Assembly: GCA_026399875.1 (NCBI GenBank)
Contig: JAPLQF010000011.1
Coordinates: forward strand, 1 to 64,000
Direction of reading: 5' to 3'
DNA length: 64,000 nucleotides
Origin: Burkholderiales bacterium
GTDB lineage: Bacteria; Pseudomonadota; Gammaproteobacteria; Burkholderiales; Burkholderiaceae_E
The stretch's first letter is position 1. Each line of letters opens with the position of its first letter. Below the pieces are notes generated by a model. That model searched no databases. It had not been told where the DNA came from and worked only from the letters and a program-made list of their open reading frames with translations. A program made the translations under genes and the position numbers. Below are positions 15,906 to 24,500 of the stretch, piece by piece.

Positions 15906-16489
15906 TTCCAGCCCCAGAACACACTGATGCTGATGATGTGCGCAAGCGCCAGCACGCCGAAGGCAAGCGTGATCGGACGATGCAGGGCCCGCCAACGCTT
16001 GACGGTATCGACGGTCAGGCTGTCCCAGTAGAGCCGCTCATCGAGCGCCTCGTCTGACAGGCCCTCACTGCGCAGACGCTCGCGCGCCGCATCGAGCCGG
16101 CTGCGCGCGCGGCGCAGCAGATACTTGCCGGTCAGGCCGCTGGCAACATTGATCAGCATCGCGCCGACCGCCAGCCAGCCAAGCAGCGCATTGAAGTGAA
16201 TGCCGGCATGGACCAGCACCAGCAGCGAGCCGAACCAGGCCATGCGTTCGTGAGTGCGCAACAGGGTCACCGGATTGCCGGCGGTGATCAGCTTGCGCTT
16301 TCGCAGCGAATAGCCGAAGGACCCGATGATGATGAGCGTGCCGGCAATGCCGAGGTAGCGGCCTATCCACACCACATCGAGCAGATGAAGCACTGCGTCG
16401 ATCAGCAGGGTGCCGGCGGCCAGTGCCGCCAGGCTCGCATAGAAAGGCAGGACTTCGCGGCTGATCAGCTGGGCCGAGGCCGGTCTCAT
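15902..16489 (-). CDS. Membrane cytochrome b/ferric-reductase-like subunit
   Basis: About 195 aa with five or six hydrophobic helices: LPFYASLAALAAGTLLI, YLGIAGTLIIIGSFGYSL, ERMAWFGSLLVLVHAGIHF, LLGWLAVGAMLINVASGL and ITLAFGVLALAHIISISVFW. Paired histidines in the third and last helices and in RTHERM and RALHRP look like bis-His heme b ligands. The start at 16489 is chosen because the 37 residues upstream look non-membranous and atypical; GTG at 16600 is an alternative. The gene overlaps the multiheme cytochrome by four bases, so the two probably form one quinol- or NADH-linked electron-transfer unit. Confidence 0.75.
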   Translation of the reverse strand: MRPASAQLISREVLPFYASLAALAAGTLLIDAVLHLLDVVWIGRYLGIAGTLIIIGSFGYSLRKRKLITAGNPVTLLRTHERMAWFGSLLVLVHAGIHFNALLGWLAVGAMLINVASGLTGKYLLRRARSRLDAARERLRSEGLSDEALDERLYWDSLTVDTVKRWRALHRPITLAFGVLALAHIISISVFWGWK

Positions 16490-16618
16490 GCCGGGGTCTG
16501 GCGGGGTGGCGCAGCCGAAGGCGTTGAAAACGAGTCGGTCGAAAACATTGAGGGCATTCGACGAGTCTCGGCGATACATCGGCGCTCGGCATTGATACAC
16601 CTCAAGTTGAGCCCTAAT

Positions 16619-16650
16619 GAGCCTCCTCGAACGGTCCGGCTCCTTTTTTT
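16619..16650 (+). terminator. Terminator-like hairpin with T-run
   Basis: A short stem gagcc/ggctc (16619-16623 and 16638-16642) is followed by a run of T residues to 16650. No plus-strand gene ends just before it, so it may be a leftover of lost DNA or fortuitous. Confidence 0.35.
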
Positions 16651-16808
16651 AGAGGTCGATAGTGAGATTCGTGAGCTTCACGAAGGACCGCAGAGCGTCT
16701 CATCAAGCGAATCGAAACAAACAGCCTGCACACTCCGTCAAAAGAAAAGATCAGCGCGTCTCGCACGGGCAGATGAAGCTCCCGCAAATAGAAGACAGGA
16801 ATGCAATA

Positions 16809-16916
16809 TCAGCCCCCTTCGCGACATTGAATTGAGAACTGCGAGAATCCTTGGTTGAGTCCGCCAGGGCCTGCGAAGAGGTCTACGATAGGGATTACTC
16901 TTGCAATTGAAGTCAT
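16809..16916 (-). pseudogene. N-terminal fragment of a cytosine-5 DNA methyltransferase
   Basis: From an ATG at 16916 the minus strand reads MTSIARVIPIVDLFAGPGGL then NQGFSQF, which is the S-adenosylmethionine motif I region of C5-cytosine methyltransferases (PIVDLFAGPGGLGEGF type). About 27 residues are recognisable; the frame then leaves the family and stops at 16809. The catalytic PCQ motif and target-recognition region are absent from all frames downstream. The codons are AT-richer than neighbours. It is read as a relic of a restriction-modification system. Confidence 0.65.
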
Positions 16917-17097
16917 TTGAGGCAGTGGGTGCCGTGAAAGGCCATGGCAGATATCGTTGACCCTGGTATCGCTGCTGCATATTTGTCCACGACTGCTTTT
17001 GGCATCGACACATTCACTGCAAGCTGGCAGCAACCCCCGGAACACGCCAAACATTCCGGGCGGAAAAATTTTCCCAAAATGGTCAAAAGAGGTCTCT

Positions 17098-17478
17098 ATG
17101 AATTTTTCCAAATATGTCGTGGCAACGGGCTTGGTTCTTGTGGGTGCATCTGCCTTTGCTTCGGGTGAGGACACCTACAAAGCGGTCTGCGCCAATTGCC
17201 ACTCCAATACGCTGATCAAATCGCCTCAGATGGGTGACATCGCCAAGTGGGCGCCCTTGATTGCAGAAGGCCAAGTCGTCCTTACAGCCCATGGTTATGT
17301 GGGCGTTCGGGCCATGCCTGCCAAAGGCGGCAAACCAGACTTGACGGTGCAGGCCTTTTCAGACGCCGTGAACTACATGGTCAACAAGTCAGGCGGCAAC
17401 TGGAAAAAGCCAGACGACAACATGCTGAAAAAAATTGAATCTGAAATCGCTAAACGCAAAAAGGCTGTTTCAAAATAG
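17098..17478 (+). CDS. Small periplasmic cytochrome c (c5/c555-like)
   Basis: A 126-aa class I cytochrome. The start at 17098 follows AAAAGAGG and opens a Sec signal peptide (YVVATGLVLVGASAFAS). Heme is bound at CANCH (residues 31-35), with Met73 in RAMPAKGG as the sixth ligand. The C-terminal KKIESEIAKRKKAV is a charged helix. It would shuttle single electrons in the periplasm. Base composition is AT-richer than neighbours, as for the adjoining methyltransferase relic, which hints at acquisition as one block. No terminator is obvious downstream. Confidence 0.88.
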   Translation: MNFSKYVVATGLVLVGASAFASGEDTYKAVCANCHSNTLIKSPQMGDIAKWAPLIAEGQVVLTAHGYVGVRAMPAKGGKPDLTVQAFSDAVNYMVNKSGGNWKKPDDNMLKKIESEIAKRKKAVSK

Positions 17479-17598
17479 TACTTATTGGCAGCATGATCAT
17501 CAGGTGTTCACCGCGACCTGTCCGCAAGTTCAGTGCCACTGATCAGTTGAGCGGATGGCCCTTGTCGCACAGGCGAGGAGCCCCTGCGACGAAGCCGG

Positions 17599-18714
17599 TC
17601 AGACCACCGCAGCGAGCCCATCATCGAGCGGCACGCAGGGCGTGGTACCCGGCACCACGATGCCACCCCGGTCGCCAACCGTGACGCTGCCATAGCGCTG
17701 CGCAAACACCGGCGGCAGCGCTCGCGCACCCGGCACCGCGAGCCATAGCCGCAACAGATGACGGCGCCGAGCGGCGTCCGGCCAGTCGGTAAAGCTGCTG
17801 CGATCGTGCAGCAGATTGTGGTTGTGCACGAACTGCATGTCGCCGGGTGCAAGCCGCATCCTGAAATGCAGCGCCGGGTCATTGGCGAGCGCGTCGAAAA
17901 GATCGAGCGCTTCGACCTTGGCAGCGGTCAGCCTTGGCGCCTGCTCGAAACGCTGGGCACTGTCGATGTACTGGCGCTGATAGAGCGCGGTCAGCGCCTG
18001 GTCATGCCAGCTGAAGACCGGAATATCGAACCAGGGTTTCATGCCAACCGGCACCTCGCCGCGCCGGTCGGTGGCCAGCGGCTCGAAGAGCAGCGCCGCC
18101 AGATCGGGGCGGCGGCGGCGCATCTCGTTGTAGATCGTGGTCGAGCTCACCAGCAGCGAGTCGCCGCCCTGCTGCGCTTCGTTGATACACAACAGCCCGA
18201 CCACATCGCATGAATCGGTATGGAAGGTCTGTCGCTCATGGGTCTGATACAGGCGGACATTGGGGTCGGTGCTGGCCAGCCCGAGATCGCGCACATGACC
18301 AAGCAGATGGCCGGCCGCGTTCTGCGAGCGGGCATTGCCAAGATGCGCACCCAACCCGATGAAGGCCAGCGCCACATCACGCTGCGGCCAGTCCCCGACC
18401 GGCATGCCGGTCAGCAGAAAGAAACCTCGGCCATGCAGGAGCTCGCGGCGCAGCTGAGCGAGGCGGGGGCCGAGCGTGGGCAGATCGAACTCGGCGGCGG
18501 TGAGCGGTGCCGGGCTGCGCTGATTGCCGCCTGCGCCATCACCCTCGTTAGCCCGATCAGCCTGCCGCGCCAGCCAAGCATCGAGTGCGGCCCGGATCTC
18601 GATGCAATCGGCGTCGCTTAGCGCAAGCGTCCAGTCTTTTGGGCTCGCGCTCATCTGCGGGCCATACCAGGCGCAGGGCAGATCCTGCTGCGCCGGCAAC
18701 TCGGCCGGCGTCAT
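17599..18714 (-). CDS. TauD/TfdA-like dioxygenase (large form)
   Basis: A 371-aa Fe(II)/2-oxoglutarate-dependent enzyme of the larger TauD group. Iron ligands are His165 and Asp167 in TFHTDSCDVVGLLC and the histidine in QFVHNHNLLHDR; RRRHLLRLWLAVPG holds the 2-oxoglutarate arginine. The start at 18714 overlaps the amidase stop by ATGA, and the resulting N-terminus (ELPAQQDLPCAWYGPQM) fits relatives. Translational coupling to the amidase suggests the two act on one substrate, perhaps an amide whose acid product is oxidised; that is inference. Confidence 0.88.
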   Translation of the reverse strand: MTPAELPAQQDLPCAWYGPQMSASPKDWTLALSDADCIEIRAALDAWLARQADRANEGDGAGGNQRSPAPLTAAEFDLPTLGPRLAQLRRELLHGRGFFLLTGMPVGDWPQRDVALAFIGLGAHLGNARSQNAAGHLLGHVRDLGLASTDPNVRLYQTHERQTFHTDSCDVVGLLCINEAQQGGDSLLVSSTTIYNEMRRRRPDLAALLFEPLATDRRGEVPVGMKPWFDIPVFSWHDQALTALYQRQYIDSAQRFEQAPRLTAAKVEALDLFDALANDPALHFRMRLAPGDMQFVHNHNLLHDRSSFTDWPDAARRRHLLRLWLAVPGARALPPVFAQRYGSVTVGDRGGIVVPGTTPCVPLDDGLAAVV

Positions 18715-20126
18715 GCCGCGAACACCGGATCGATTGGCGCCACGCTCGGATGCCTTGCCTCGAGCACCTCGGCGGCATCGAGCAGGGTGTCTTCGCGAAA
18801 GCGCGCACCGATGAGCTGCACGCCGATCGGCAAGCCATTGACCGAACCGGCGGGCGCGCAGATCGCCGGCAAGCCCAGCAGCGGCACGCTGAACTGCGGC
18901 ATCTGCGCGGCAATGATGCGGTCCATGCCCTCGAGCGATTCGACATCGAGCCCCCAGGCAAACGGCGGCTCGGCGCTCAGCGGCCCCAGCACCAGCGGAT
19001 AGTCCTGCAGGAAGGCATTCCAGCGGCGAATGAGCGTTGTGCGCCGGGCCAGTGCGCGGAAGTAGCCTTCGGTATCGAGCACCGGTGTGTGCCGGGTCAT
19101 TGCACCGAAGGCGGTCCGGATGCCGGCGTCGCCCAAGCGCTCGACCAGTGGCCCCATCACCAGCCGTGCCTCGTTGTCGGCGATCAGTTGCCACAGCTTC
19201 GCGGCTTCGGCCATGTCGGGTGGCTCGACCGCCTCGATGCGATAGCCGGCATCCGACAGCCAGCGGGCCGCGCGCTCGACCGCGGCCGCTACCGCAGGAT
19301 GCACGGCGACACCCGGGATTGATGCGCTGTAGGCCACTCTGATCGGGCGGGTGAGTGCCGCGCCGTGCAGTGGCGCCGGCACCCAGGCCGGATCACGGAT
19401 GTCGGCCGCAGACATTGCCTGCAGCGCAATCCGCAGATCGCCGACCGTGCGGGCCAGCGGCCCCTGGACCGACATCATCGCCATCGCAGGCGGACGCTCC
19501 TCGGCGGCACTCGGATTGAAATTGGGAATGCGCCCGACCGATGGGCGCAGGCCATAGATGCCGGTGCAATAGGCCGGATAGCGCACCGAGCCGGCGATGT
19601 CGTTGCCATGCGCAATCGGGCCCATGCCCGAGGCCACCGCCGATGACGCACCGCCGCTCGAGCCGCCGGGCGTGTGTTCGCGCGACCAGGGATTGAGCGT
19701 GCGGCCATGCAGGTCGTTGTCGGTGAACCAGCGAAACGAGAAAGCCGGCGTGTTGGTGCGACCGAAGATGACTGCTCCGGCTCGCCGAAGGTTGGCCACG
19801 ACCGGACTGTCGTCGGTCGCAATCGCATCGCGCAGTGCCACGATGCCGTTGGTGGTCGGGCAGCCACGCTGATCGACGTTCACCTTGGTGGTCACCGGCA
19901 CACCGTGCAACACACCCAGCACCTCGCCATTGGCGACCGCCCGATCGGCGGCATCGGCGGCGGCGATTGCGCTGTCGTGCAGGACCTCGACGATCGCATT
20001 GAGCCGCGGATTGACCTCGGCCACGCGCTCCAGACATGACTCGGTCGCCTCGCGGCTCGAAATGCGGTGGGTGCGGATGGCATGGGCCAGGTCGGTGGCG
20101 GACCAGCGCCAGAGCGGTTCGGTCAT
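18711..20126 (-). CDS. Amidase signature family hydrolase
   Basis: A 471-aa amidase. The Ser-cisSer-Lys triad is visible as Lys in GVPVTTKVNVD, the first Ser in the TPGGSSGGASSAVASG loop and the nucleophilic Ser in IAGSVRYPAYCTG. The start at 20126 gives the usual opening WRWSATDLAHAIRTHRISSREA. It would hydrolyse a C-N amide bond in the cytosol. It overlaps the downstream dioxygenase gene and is divergent from a Bug solute receptor, suggesting uptake followed by amide cleavage. Exact substrate unknown. Confidence 0.92.
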   Translation of the reverse strand: MTEPLWRWSATDLAHAIRTHRISSREATESCLERVAEVNPRLNAIVEVLHDSAIAAADAADRAVANGEVLGVLHGVPVTTKVNVDQRGCPTTNGIVALRDAIATDDSPVVANLRRAGAVIFGRTNTPAFSFRWFTDNDLHGRTLNPWSREHTPGGSSGGASSAVASGMGPIAHGNDIAGSVRYPAYCTGIYGLRPSVGRIPNFNPSAAEERPPAMAMMSVQGPLARTVGDLRIALQAMSAADIRDPAWVPAPLHGAALTRPIRVAYSASIPGVAVHPAVAAAVERAARWLSDAGYRIEAVEPPDMAEAAKLWQLIADNEARLVMGPLVERLGDAGIRTAFGAMTRHTPVLDTEGYFRALARRTTLIRRWNAFLQDYPLVLGPLSAEPPFAWGLDVESLEGMDRIIAAQMPQFSVPLLGLPAICAPAGSVNGLPIGVQLIGARFREDTLLDAAEVLEARHPSVAPIDPVFAA

Positions 20127-20304
20127 CGGGTGTCTCCTTTCAGTCTTGCCCGCGAGCATCATTCGCAGCCTACACCGAGGGCGACAGCTCAGCCGTCTCG
20201 TTCGGTCCCATTCCGGCCGCTTCAGGCGATCGCTCATGGCGCTTGCTTTCGAAAATCGGAAAGCAGCCGGTAGACTGCACTCACAATTTCATCCGGAGAC
20301 CTGA

Positions 20305-21282
20305 ATGAACCGTTTCACACGATTGTTGGCAGGCGCAACGTTTGCGCTCGCCTCGCTGACGTCACTCACTCCCGCTTTCGCGCAAACCTGGCCCGATCGG
20401 CCGATCAAACTGGTCGTGCCCTATCCGCCCGGCGGGCAGACCGACATCGTCTCGCGCTATCTGGCCGAAAAACTCAGCCCGGTGCTCGGCCAGCAGGTCA
20501 TCGTCGAAAACAAGGTCGGGGCCAACGGCATCATCGGCATCACCGCCACCAAGCAGTCGCCGCCCGATGGCTACACCTTCGTGTACATCAACTCGTCGAA
20601 CTACTGCATCAACATGTTTGCCTACACGAAGCTGCCGTATTCGCAGGATGACTTCGACACGGTCACGCAACTCGGCGAAGCTGCGCTCGGCATGATTGTC
20701 TCGTCGGCAAGCGGCATCAAGACCCTCGACGAGTACATGGCTTATGTGAAGAAGAATCCGGGCAAGACCACCTTCGGATCCTTCGGCGTGGGCAGCTCGT
20801 CGCACCTTTACGGCGAGATGTTCACCCAGGCCGCCAAGCTCGATACCGTGCATGTCGCCTACAAGGGCGCAGGACCCGCCACCCAGGACATCGTGGCCGG
20901 CATCGCGACCATGGGCGTGCACGATTTTGCGACCACCGGGCCCTTCATTCAGGGCGGTCGGGCCAATCTGCTGGCGGTGACCGGCTCCAAACGCTGGCCG
21001 CTGTATCCGAACACCCCGACCTTTGCCGAGCAGGGCTATCCGGCGCTCGACCTGGTCGGCTGGAACGGCATCGTGACCCCGAAAGGCTCGCCCAAGGCGG
21101 TGGTCGAGCGCATGAGCCAGGAAATCAACAAGATCCTGCAGTCGCCCGAGGGCAAGAAGAAGATCCTCGAGCTCGGCCTGCTGGCCACCGGCACGACGCC
21201 GGCGGGCTTCGCCGAGATCGTGCGCAAGGACACCCCGCGCTGGGGCGAGGTCTTCAAGGCCTCGGGCGTCAAGCCCGAGTAA
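20305..21282 (+). CDS. Bug-family (TctC-type) periplasmic solute receptor
   Basis: A 325-aa tripartite tricarboxylate transporter receptor. A signal peptide ends at TPAFAQTWPDRP. Bug landmarks are KLVVPYPPGGQTDIVSRYLAEKL, VENKVGANGIIGI, DGYTF, GSFGVGSSSHLYGEMF and VAYKGAGPATQDIVAG. Such receptors bind carboxylates or aromatic acids; most Burkholderiales Bug genes, like this one, lack adjacent tctA/tctB membrane genes. Its 3' end overlaps the convergent M81 peptidase gene by 14 bp. Confidence 0.93.
   Translation: MNRFTRLLAGATFALASLTSLTPAFAQTWPDRPIKLVVPYPPGGQTDIVSRYLAEKLSPVLGQQVIVENKVGANGIIGITATKQSPPDGYTFVYINSSNYCINMFAYTKLPYSQDDFDTVTQLGEAALGMIVSSASGIKTLDEYMAYVKKNPGKTTFGSFGVGSSSHLYGEMFTQAAKLDTVHVAYKGAGPATQDIVAGIATMGVHDFATTGPFIQGGRANLLAVTGSKRWPLYPNTPTFAEQGYPALDLVGWNGIVTPKGSPKAVVERMSQEINKILQSPEGKKKILELGLLATGTTPAGFAEIVRKDTPRWGEVFKASGVKPE
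21261..21279. terminator. Perfect hairpin in overlapping gene ends
   Basis: ctcgggc (21261-21267), a five-base loop, then gcccgag (21273-21279) forms a perfect 7-bp stem covering the overlapped ends of the Bug and M81 genes. It could slow or terminate transcription from both sides, but it lacks a U-run. Confidence 0.4.
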
Positions 21283-22774
21283 ACACCGGCCCGAGCGGGC
21301 GCATGCGAATACCTGGGCGCAGCCGCGTCCAGGTAAAATCGACCGGGTCGGCCAGCGCTGGCCCGGGCGAGCGCACGACCAGCACTTCACGGGCGATCGG
21401 CTGAAAGTCGGCCCGAAAATGCACCGAGCTCTTGAGTGCCAGCAGGCGCTGGCGCACCGGCTCGATGCCGACATGGCGGAACATCTCCTGATCGGCCGCC
21501 TGGGTCTTGCGACTCGCCAGGATCACCCGCACGCCGGAGGTCTCTTCGCGCAGCAGCGCCATCGGCCCCAGCGTCATGCGAAAGCCGCGAAACATCGGGC
21601 CGGTGCAGGTAAACACGCCGTCACCCAGCCGCTCGACCGTGAATCGGCCCACCACCGGCACATGACCGGCCACACCCGATATCGCACCGAGAGCGAACTC
21701 GAGCGTGGCACCCTGGCCGGCCTCGTGCGCGCGTGCCGCGCTCGGCGGATCGATCAGCAGGCCGAGCACCGCATCGGGTGGGCGATGCCGGATGAGCGCG
21801 GCGAGCAGGCCGGTGGTATCGCCATTGCCGCCGGCGCCAGGATTGTCCTGGGTATCGGCCAGCACCGTCGGTGAGCCGGGCGCGCCGGTGCGCATCGCGC
21901 GCTGCACGGCTTCGTCGGGCGTGAGCAGCTCGAGTGCGAAATCGGGCTCGGCCGCCGCCACCGCATCGCCGATCTCGTCGAGTGCGGCTTGCGCCACCGC
22001 AGGGCTCGGGCCATAGGCCACCACCGACATGCCGCACTCGGGGAAATCGGCCATCGGGAATCCGGGCGCGAAGTCGACCGACACACCATGACGCCGCTCG
22101 ATGTCGGCGATGCGGCCATACAGACTCTGGCAGGGCTCGATGAAGGTCGACTGCGACGGAATCCCGGTGAGGTAGTCGAACTGCCGGAAGGCCTTGGCCG
22201 GACGCCTGCCCTGCGACAGCATCGCATCGAGCAGCGCCGCAGCCCGCCCGCCGGTCTCGGCCATGTCGACATGGGGATAGGTGCGATAGATGGTCAGCCC
22301 GTCGGACATTGCCACCATCTGCCGCGTGACATTGGCGTGCAGATCGAGGCTGGCCACCACCGGCACCCGCGCACCGACCACCTCGCGCACACGCCGCAAA
22401 ATTTCGCCCTCTCCGTCGTCGACATGCTCGCAGACCATCGCGCCATGCAGATCGAGATAGACACCGTCAATCTGATCCATCGCCTTCAGACGGGCGATCA
22501 GGTCGCCGACGATGGTCTCGAAGGCATGCTGTGTGACCTGCGCCGAGGGCGATGCTGCCGCCCAGGTGAGAGGCACCATGGTGTGGCCGCGCGCGCGCAG
22601 TGCCTCGATGGCGCCCTGCACCGGGATGTTGGCACCGGCCACCGCCTCGAAGAGCGAGGCGCCGCGCTGGATCGTCGGCCAGCCGCCGCCCGCCTCGAAG
22701 GCAGCATAGTCGGCCTTCGACGGCGCGAAGGTATTGGTCTCATGCTGCATTCCGCCGATCGCGATGGTGGCCAC
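21269..22774 (-). CDS. M81 family metallopeptidase (MlrC-like)
   Basis: A 501-aa protein related to microcystinase C. It starts with GTG at 22774 after ACTGGAG, giving ATIAIGGMQHETNTF. Putative zinc-site motifs are HETNTF, YLDLHGAMV and ASLDLHANVT, with HVDMAETGGRAA further on. The C-terminal DUF1485-like part contains DNPGAGGNGDTTGLL. It would cleave small peptides or amides in the cytosol. It is flanked by a Bug receptor, an amidase and a peptide importer, consistent with use of amide- or peptide-linked substrates. Confidence 0.9.
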   Translation of the reverse strand: MATIAIGGMQHETNTFAPSKADYAAFEAGGGWPTIQRGASLFEAVAGANIPVQGAIEALRARGHTMVPLTWAAASPSAQVTQHAFETIVGDLIARLKAMDQIDGVYLDLHGAMVCEHVDDGEGEILRRVREVVGARVPVVASLDLHANVTRQMVAMSDGLTIYRTYPHVDMAETGGRAAALLDAMLSQGRRPAKAFRQFDYLTGIPSQSTFIEPCQSLYGRIADIERRHGVSVDFAPGFPMADFPECGMSVVAYGPSPAVAQAALDEIGDAVAAAEPDFALELLTPDEAVQRAMRTGAPGSPTVLADTQDNPGAGGNGDTTGLLAALIRHRPPDAVLGLLIDPPSAARAHEAGQGATLEFALGAISGVAGHVPVVGRFTVERLGDGVFTCTGPMFRGFRMTLGPMALLREETSGVRVILASRKTQAADQEMFRHVGIEPVRQRLLALKSSVHFRADFQPIAREVLVVRSPGPALADPVDFTWTRLRPGIRMRPLGPVFTRA

Positions 22775-22858
22775 TCGGTGTGCTCCAGTAAGGGGAAAAA
22801 CCATTGTGCTACGCTGAATCGCATCCCCGCAAATGAGGCGTCGCCTCCAACCTGCACC

Positions 22859-24322
22859 ATGGACAACGACGACCTCGCCTATCTCAGTGCCACCGATCTG
22901 CTGGTGGCTTACCGGCGCAAACAGCTGTCGCCGCTCGAGGTGACGCGGGCCACGCTCGATCGCATCGATCGCCTCAATCCGCGTCTCAATGCCTTCGTGC
23001 TGCTCGACCATGAGTCGGCGCTGCGTGATGCCCGCCGCGCTGAAGACCGCTGGCAGCGCGGTGCCCCGATCGGTCCGCTCGATGGCGTGCCGGTCTCGAT
23101 CAAGGACCTGCTGCTCACCCGCGGCTGGCCGACACTGCGTGGCTCGAAGACGGTTGATCCTGAGCAAAGCTGGGATGTCGATGCGCCCTCCACCGCCCGA
23201 CTGCGCGAGGCCGGCGCGGTATTGCTCGGCAAGACCGCCACGCCGGAATTCGGCTGGCGCGGATCGACCGACAGTCCGCTGTCGGGCATCACCCGCAATC
23301 CCTGGAATCTGTCGAAGACCCCCGGCGGATCCTCGGGCGGTGCGGTGGCCGCCATCGCCGCCGGGCTGGGGCCGCTGGCCACCGGCACCGACGGCGGCGG
23401 ATCGATCCGCATCCCGGCTGCCTTTACCGGGACGGTCGGCCTGAAAGCGCACTTCGGACGCGTACCGGCCTGGCCGATGTCGCCGATGGGCACAGTCGCC
23501 CATGTTGGCGGACAGGCCCGCACGGTCGAAGACGCCGCACTCATGCTCGATGTGCTCGCGCAGCCCGACTATCGCGACTTCAGTTCGTTGCCCGCGCCCC
23601 ACGGCAGCTGGCTGGCCGCGCTCAAGGGCGACGCCTCACGCGCCGGACGGCTGCCGCTGGGCACCTCGCTGCGCGGTCTGCGCATCGCCTACAGCCCGCG
23701 CATGGGCTATGTGCCCTTCGTCGACCCCGAGATCGAAGCGGCGGTGGCCGCAGCCGCCAAGGTTTTCGCCGAGCTGGGCGCAAGCGTCGAGGCGGTCGAT
23801 CCGGGCATCCCCGACAGCGCGACGACTTTTGCGGTGCACTGGTTCTCATCGGCCCGCAATCTGCTCTACCGCCTGCCGCCCGAGCAGCTCGCCCGGCTCG
23901 ACCCGGGGCTGCGCGAATCGATCGAATTCGCGGCGCGCTTTTCCGTTGGCGACTTTCTGGACGCCCAGAACCAGCGTGGCGCACTCGCCGTGCAGATGCA
24001 GACTTTTCATCAGGACTGGGACCTGATGCTCACGCCGGCGACGGCGGTGCAGCCCTTTGACGTCGGTCTGGTGATGCCGCCCCTGCCGCCTGGCGTCACC
24101 CCGATCAATGGCGTCGACTGGACCTGGTGGACACCCTTTTCCTACCCCTTCAATCTGACTCAGCAGCCGGCGCTGGTCATGGGCTGCGGCTTTTCGCGCA
24201 CCGGCTTGCCGCTGGCCCTGCAACTGGTGGCACCCAATCACCGCGAGGACCTTTGCCTGCGGGCCGCACGAGCCTACGAAGAGGTCACGCCCTGGGGCGC
24301 GATGCGCCCGACACTTACCTGA
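22859..24322 (+). CDS. Amidase signature family hydrolase (second)
   Basis: A 487-aa amidase, divergent from the M81 gene. The catalytic Lys is in DGVPVSIKDLLL, the Ser pair in TPGGSSGGAVAAIAAG and TDGGGSIRIPAAFTG. The C-terminal QQPALVMGCGFSRTGLPLALQLV is typical. It differs clearly from the other amidase in the window and has the longer form seen in aryl- or fatty-acid amidases. The start at 22859 is the ATG whose product opens with the usual family N-terminus; the open frame upstream is antisense to the M81 gene. Probably co-regulated with the ABC importer downstream. Confidence 0.92.
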   Translation: MDNDDLAYLSATDLLVAYRRKQLSPLEVTRATLDRIDRLNPRLNAFVLLDHESALRDARRAEDRWQRGAPIGPLDGVPVSIKDLLLTRGWPTLRGSKTVDPEQSWDVDAPSTARLREAGAVLLGKTATPEFGWRGSTDSPLSGITRNPWNLSKTPGGSSGGAVAAIAAGLGPLATGTDGGGSIRIPAAFTGTVGLKAHFGRVPAWPMSPMGTVAHVGGQARTVEDAALMLDVLAQPDYRDFSSLPAPHGSWLAALKGDASRAGRLPLGTSLRGLRIAYSPRMGYVPFVDPEIEAAVAAAAKVFAELGASVEAVDPGIPDSATTFAVHWFSSARNLLYRLPPEQLARLDPGLRESIEFAARFSVGDFLDAQNQRGALAVQMQTFHQDWDLMLTPATAVQPFDVGLVMPPLPPGVTPINGVDWTWWTPFSYPFNLTQQPALVMGCGFSRTGLPLALQLVAPNHREDLCLRAARAYEEVTPWGAMRPTLT

Positions 24323-24437
24323 TACGCCAGCCGGTGACGACTCCAACCGGCGGCCAAATGTCTCAGGCAACCCGAAAATCGCCCCTTCACGGTGCGGCAC
24401 AAGTCTTGCGTTGGCTTAAGCGTTGAACTAAGGTCGC

Positions 24438-24459
24438 CCTTCCCGATGCCTTCCCGATG
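24438..24459. repeat. 11-bp tandem duplication upstream of the ABC operon
   Basis: Two adjacent copies of ccttcccgatg with a partial third copy (ccttcc) lie 40-60 bp upstream of the substrate-binding protein start. They may be a small slippage product within the promoter or leader region. Confidence 0.85.
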
Positions 24460-24500
24460 CCTTCCAGACGCACCGGGCACACCCTCTAGGAGCCCCAAAA

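Larger units (their letters stand above)
16490..17097. other. Low-GC intergenic islet between cytochrome genes
   Basis: A 608-bp gap, visibly richer in A/T than neighbours. It holds a methyltransferase fragment (16809-16916) and a terminator-like hairpin (16619-16650). No intact gene is credible. A plus-strand frame from 16944 (start MADIVDPGIAAAYLST) has no recognisable similarity and runs out of frame into the cytochrome gene. Confidence 0.6.

Noticed and set aside
16944-17168. A short plus-strand frame starting MADIVDPGIAAAYLST
   Set aside because: No family similarity, and it overlaps the cytochrome c gene in another frame that has a clear signal peptide and heme site.
21989-22858. Upstream extension of the second amidase
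   Set aside because: It is antisense to the M81 peptidase gene and lacks amidase similarity; the amidase starts at 22859.
24323-24500. A glycine-riboswitch-like string (tctcaggcaa) upstream of the ABC operon
   Set aside because: The matching aptamer core and paired stems are not found around it, and the operon is a peptide importer rather than a glycine gene.
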